Source of the DNA: Clostridium novyi NT
GTDB lineage: Bacteria > Bacillota > Clostridia > Clostridiales > Clostridiaceae
Assembly (NCBI RefSeq): GCF_000014125.1
Contig: NC_008593.1
Coordinates: 124,001-188,000 of the forward strand
DNA length: 64,000 nucleotides
Direction of reading: 5' to 3'
Positions 60,776-64,000 of the stretch are shown one piece after another. Made by a program: the position numbers and the translations under genes. The first letter of the stretch is position 1, and each line of letters opens with the position of its first letter. The notes beneath the pieces were generated by a model, which saw only the letters and a list, made by a program, of their open reading frames with translations, did not search any database and was not told the origin of the DNA.

Positions 60776-61852
60776 ATGAAAAATAAAAGAATAATACCTT
60801 GTCTTGATGTTAATAAGGGGAGAGTTGTAAAGGGAGTTAAATTTACTAACTTAAAAGATGTTGGTGATCCAGCTAAAATAGCCGAATTCTATGAAAAAGA
60901 AGGAGCAGATGAGATTGTTTTATTAGATATTTCTGCAACTTCTGAAGAAAGAGAAACTATGATTGATGTAATTAAAAAAGTTGCGAAAAATGTATCCATA
61001 CCAATTACTGTTGGTGGAGGGATAAGGACAGTTGAAGATGCTAAAAAGGTAATAGAAGCTGGGGCAAATAAAATATCTATAAACTCAGCTGCTGTAAGAA
61101 CTCCAAATTTAATAAAAAAAATATCAGATGAATTTGGAAAAGAAGCTCTTGTGGTAGCTATAGACGGAAAAAGAAATAAAGATGATAATGGTTGGAGCGT
61201 AGTTATAAGCGGTGGAGAAATTGATACTAGATTGGATGTTTTTAAGTGGGCAAAAAAAGCAGAAGAATTAGGAGCTGGAGAAATTCTTTTAACCAGTAAA
61301 GATGCAGATGGCACAAAAGAAGGATATGATATAGAGTTAACAGATGGGGTTTGTAAAACTGTGGATATTCCTGTAATTGCATCAGGTGGTTGTGGAAAAC
61401 TTCAAGACTTTGGTGATATTTTTGAAAAAACAACAGTAAGTGGTGCTTTGGCAGCCTCAATGTTTCATTTTAGAGAAGTGACTATTAAAGAAGTTAAGGA
61501 TTATATAGATTTTAGAAAAAAAGAATTAATAAATAAAATAGATTTTAAAAAGGGAAGTGGATTAGTCCCTGCAATTATTCAAGATTTTAAAAATGGACAG
61601 GTTTTAATGCTTGGATATATGAATAAAGAATCCTTTAATAAAACAATAGAAACAGGAATTACATGGTTCTGGAGTAGAAGTAGAAATGAGCTTTGGAACA
61701 AAGGAGCAACATCAGGAAATACTCAATATGTAAAATTAATTAGTATGGATTGTGACAATGATACTCTTTTGATTAAAGTAGAGCAAATAGGAAATGCCTG
61801 TCATAAGGGGCATAGAAGTTGTTTTTATAGAAATATAGATGGTAGGATTTAA
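60776..61852 (+). CDS. hisFI: HisF-HisI fusion: IGP synthase cyclase subunit plus PR-AMP cyclohydrolase
   Basis: A 358-residue two-domain protein. Residues 1-252 are HisF, with catalytic D11 ([13 protein letters not shown]) and D130 (VVAIDGKRN). Residues about 255-358 are HisI, with [31 protein letters not shown] and the zinc-site cysteines in [11 protein letters not shown]. HisI acts two steps before HisF. Both domains look complete and there is no frameshift. ATG follows AGGGGGC. HisI is more often fused to HisE; here HisE is a separate gene downstream. Confidence 0.93.
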   Translation: MKNKRIIPCLDVNKGRVVKGVKFTNLKDVGDPAKIAEFYEKEGADEIVLLDISATSEERETMIDVIKKVAKNVSIPITVGGGIRTVEDAKKVIEAGANKISINSAAVRTPNLIKKISDEFGKEALVVAIDGKRNKDDNGWSVVISGGEIDTRLDVFKWAKKAEELGAGEILLTSKDADGTKEGYDIELTDGVCKTVDIPVIASGGCGKLQDFGDIFEKTTVSGALAASMFHFREVTIKEVKDYIDFRKKELINKIDFKKGSGLVPAIIQDFKNGQVLMLGYMNKESFNKTIETGITWFWSRSRNELWNKGATSGNTQYVKLISMDCDNDTLLIKVEQIGNACHKGHRSCFYRNIDGRI

Positions 61853-61856
61853 TATA

Positions 61857-61901
61857 TTATAGTTTAATATACTATAAAAAATTATAGTTAAACATACTAT
61901 A
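61857..61901 (+). repeat. two tandem dyad repeats between hisFI and hisE
   Basis: Two 20-nt units (61857-61876, 61882-61901) agree at 18 of 20 positions; each has the inverted arms TATAGT and ACTATA. They look like operator sites or weak hairpins. Confidence 0.7.
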
Positions 61902-61925
61902 GATTAAGCATAGGAGTGAGTATAA

Positions 61926-62258
61926 TTGGATAATATAGATGTTATAGAAGAATTATATAATGTAATATTAGATAGAAAAGAAAATGGAAAAGAAAATTCT
62001 TATACAAATTATCTATTTGAAAAGGGAATAGATAAGATTTTAAAAAAAGTAGGAGAAGAAACTACAGAAGTTATTGTAGCTGCAAAAAATACAAATAAAG
62101 ATGATCTGATAGCAGAAGTTTGTGATGTTATATATCATATGGTTGTACTTATGGTAGAAAAGGAAGTTAAATTAGAAGATATAAAAAATGAATTAAATAA
62201 AAGAAGAAAAAAAGTAGGAAATAAAAAACCAGAAAGAAGAAAAATTGAAAATATATAA
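61926..62258 (+). CDS. hisE: phosphoribosyl-ATP pyrophosphatase
   Basis: A 110-residue MazG-like enzyme for the second step of histidine synthesis. It has [38 protein letters not shown] and [13 protein letters not shown]. The start is TTG at 61926 after TAGGAGTG. A 73-base gap with repeats separates it from hisFI, larger than the other spacings in the operon. It ends the operon. Confidence 0.94.
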   Translation: MDNIDVIEELYNVILDRKENGKENSYTNYLFEKGIDKILKKVGEETTEVIVAAKNTNKDDLIAEVCDVIYHMVVLMVEKEVKLEDIKNELNKRRKKVGNKKPERRKIENI

Positions 62259-62260
62259 AT

Positions 62261-62298
62261 AAAAAAACAGCATTGATTATTAAAATGCTGTTTTTTTA
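62261..62298. terminator. bidirectional terminator between hisE and cls
   Basis: AAAAAACAGCATT pairs with AATGCTGTTTTTT around an 8-nt loop. It overlaps the cls stop codon. Confidence 0.88.
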
Positions 62299-63735
62299 TA
62301 ATACTGGAGAAAGTAGTCTAGAGATAGACTCTTTAAATTTTATGATTATAGATCTATTTTCGTATGTGTATTGAGTTAACTTAATAGATTCTTTCATATC
62401 ATTTTTAAATATTTCTTCACATTCAGCTGAAACATTACTATCATATATAAAAGCGTTAACTTCAAAATTCAATTTAAAACTTCGAACATCCATATTTGCA
62501 GTACCTATAGAACAAACTTTACCATCTACAACTAATGTTTTGCTATGGATAAAACCTTTCTTATAACAATATCCTTGAGCACCACTTTTAAGCAATTCGC
62601 CAAGATAAGAAAAAGATGCCCAATATACAAACATGTGATCAGGTTTACTTGGAATCATAATTTTAACATCTACTCCTGAGAGAGAAGCTATTTTTAAAGC
62701 TTCAAATATACTTTCATCTGGTATGAAGTAAGGTGTTTGTATATAAATATTTTTTTTTGCAGATTGAATCATTTTAAGATACCCATTTTTTATTTGTTCC
62801 CATTCAGAATCAGGTCCACTAGAAACTATTTGCATTCCTATTTCTCCAGTTGTACGTTTCGTTGGAAAATACTTTTTATCAAAGGTTATTTTTTCATTAG
62901 ATGCATAACGCCAATCTAGTAAAAATCTTTGTTGAAGAGAATCAACAGCACTACCAGTTACCTTTTGAGTATCACGCCAATAGCCGAACTTTTTATTTTT
63001 ACCTAAGTATTCATCTCCAATATTAAATCCACCAACATAAGCTTCTTTACCATCAATTACAGCAATTTTTCGGTGGTTTCTATAGTTAATACGAATATTT
63101 ACAAATGGCAATAATGAAGGGAAAAAACAAGAAACTTTGCCACCAGCAGCTTTTAAATTATTAAAGAAACGATCAGAAAGCCTAAGACAACCCATTCCAT
63201 CGTATAATAATCTAACTTCAACTCCTTGTGCTGCTTTTTCTGTTAATGCGTCCATTATATAATTGCCTAGTGAATCATTTTTTATTATGTAGTATACCAT
63301 ATGAATGTGATGTTTAGCGTTTTTAATGGAGGATAATAAATCATTAAATTTATTGTAGCCATCTGTATATATTTTTACATTGTTATCTTGAGTAAATACT
63401 GATTGACTATTTTTAAGATGCATATAAACCATATCTTTATAATTAATCATATTTTTATCTTTAAATTCCATGGTGTCATTTGTGAGTTGTCTTCCTTGTG
63501 AAAGCAGTTTTTTATGAAATCTGTCTTCTGTTGTTTTTAATTTAAACATTTTGTTTCTACTTAAGTTTTGTCCTAAAAGAAGATATAAAATAAATCCCAC
63601 ACCGGGTATTAAAATTAGCACCATTAACCAAGCCCAGGTGGCAGAAGGATTTTTTCTTTCAAAGAATATAATTAAAAGTGCAAATATAAGGTTCAAATAT
63701 GTTAGAATCTTATATGTGGTAAATAAGTAGTGCAT
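62296..63735 (-). CDS. cls: cardiolipin synthase
   Basis: A 479-residue phospholipase D superfamily membrane enzyme that joins two phosphatidylglycerols. Two N-terminal membrane helices (about residues 9-25 and 33-54) precede the catalytic half. The two HKD motifs are complete: H221, K223, D228 (HRKIAVID) and H397, K399, D404 (HSKTLVVD). ATG follows GGAGGT. It is convergent with the his operon. More than one cls paralogue is common in clostridia, so the number of this copy is not known. Confidence 0.95.
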   Translation of the reverse strand: MHYLFTTYKILTYLNLIFALLIIFFERKNPSATWAWLMVLILIPGVGFILYLLLGQNLSRNKMFKLKTTEDRFHKKLLSQGRQLTNDTMEFKDKNMINYKDMVYMHLKNSQSVFTQDNNVKIYTDGYNKFNDLLSSIKNAKHHIHMVYYIIKNDSLGNYIMDALTEKAAQGVEVRLLYDGMGCLRLSDRFFNNLKAAGGKVSCFFPSLLPFVNIRINYRNHRKIAVIDGKEAYVGGFNIGDEYLGKNKKFGYWRDTQKVTGSAVDSLQQRFLLDWRYASNEKITFDKKYFPTKRTTGEIGMQIVSSGPDSEWEQIKNGYLKMIQSAKKNIYIQTPYFIPDESIFEALKIASLSGVDVKIMIPSKPDHMFVYWASFSYLGELLKSGAQGYCYKKGFIHSKTLVVDGKVCSIGTANMDVRSFKLNFEVNAFIYDSNVSAECEEIFKNDMKESIKLTQYTYENRSIIIKFKESISRLLSPVL

Positions 63736-63767
63736 ATTTTTAAACCTCCATATATAATAATAGAGTA

Positions 63768-64000
63768 TTAATGATTACAGTTATTGCAACCATTGCATTT
63801 ATTTGATGATGATTTAGAATTACAATTAGAGCAACTTTTATTTGGAATAACTTTAATCATAAATGAAGAATTTTTATATATAATACCTACACTATTAATA
63901 TTAACATTAAAATCTTTATTATATATAAATTTTATATCTTTTATGGATTTTGTTATATAGTCCTCTTTGAGAGTTAGGTCATCTAAAAATATATCTACTC
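63768..64000 (-). CDS. hypothetical protein with cysteine-rich tail, partial
   Basis: The gene enters from the right edge, so only its last 77 codons are seen; no stop interrupts the frame. The C terminus has six cysteines in CxxC-type spacings (SCSNC, then CNGCNNC before NH), a possible metal-binding tail. The preceding part is Asn- and Ile-rich with no motif. It would be transcribed toward cls, ending 33 bases before it. Function unknown. Confidence 0.65.
   Translation of the reverse strand, partial: VDIFLDDLTLKEDYITKSIKDIKFIYNKDFNVNINSVGIIYKNSSFMIKVIPNKSCSNCNSKSSSNKCNGCNNCNH

Overview
The window is a stretch of AT-rich chromosome from a spore-forming, anaerobic Firmicute, most likely Clostridium in the strict sense. 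The evidence is the low GC content, strong purine-rich ribosome binding sites, frequent TTG and GTG starts, a Bacillus/Clostridium-type sporulation and cell-division cluster, an [FeFe]-hydrogenase-like protein, rubrerythrin, formate-tetrahydrofolate ligase, and a clostridial-looking 16S rRNA gene. The species cannot be fixed by eye. No phage, insertion sequence, integrase or CRISPR array was seen; this is core chromosome.

Layout. 1-5450: a partial YkvI-like membrane protein, a lipoprotein, a radical SAM protein, a HAD hydrolase, the hydrogenase-like protein, tRNA-Pro and a small membrane protein. 5665-7255: an ABC transporter pair for zinc or manganese without its binding protein. 7278-16889: murC, purR, spoVG, glmU, prs, a two-component system with an HtrA-like protease (resembling CssRS/HtrA), and pth. 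16913-27960: mfd, prsA, spoVT, spoVB, mazG, hup, rqcP, yabP, yabQ, divIC and an S1-domain protein. 28120-28699: two tandem copies of a tRNA-Leu/fMet/Met trio. 29014-35582: spoIIE, tilS, hpt, ftsH. 35725-42050: an FlK-like thioesterase, fhs, coaX, dusB, greA, lysS. 42178-45668: tRNA-Asn, a glycine T-box, glyS, a candidate small RNA on the minus strand, and murD. 46256-51190: an rRNA operon (16S-23S-tRNA-Asn-5S-tRNA-Asn). 51569-54923: an EF-G paralogue, rubrerythrin and two overlapping small genes. 55154-62258: a histidine operon, hisZ-G-D-C-B-A-FI-E. 62296-64000: cardiolipin synthase and a partial gene with a cysteine-rich tail.

How the parts fit. The central block joins envelope precursor synthesis (glmU, murC, murD), PRPP and purine metabolism (prs, purR, hpt), translation quality (pth, tilS, rqcP, lysS, glyS) and sporulation (spoVG, spoVT, spoVB, yabPQ, spoIIE). 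Several sporulation genes have promoter-like sequences of the expected class: a 21-bp-spaced Spo0A-type promoter before spoIIE, a sigma-E-like one before yabP and a sigma-G-like one before spoVT.

The most interesting observations are a promoter-plus-terminator unit between glyS and murD that would make an RNA of about 110 nt with two UCCCC motifs, one of them complementary over 11 nt to the ribosome binding site of the EF-G paralogue; a HisF-HisI fusion in a his operon lacking hisH; and an AUG-UAG start-stop pair in frame just before the fhs start codon. All are reading-level inferences and none was tested by search or experiment.
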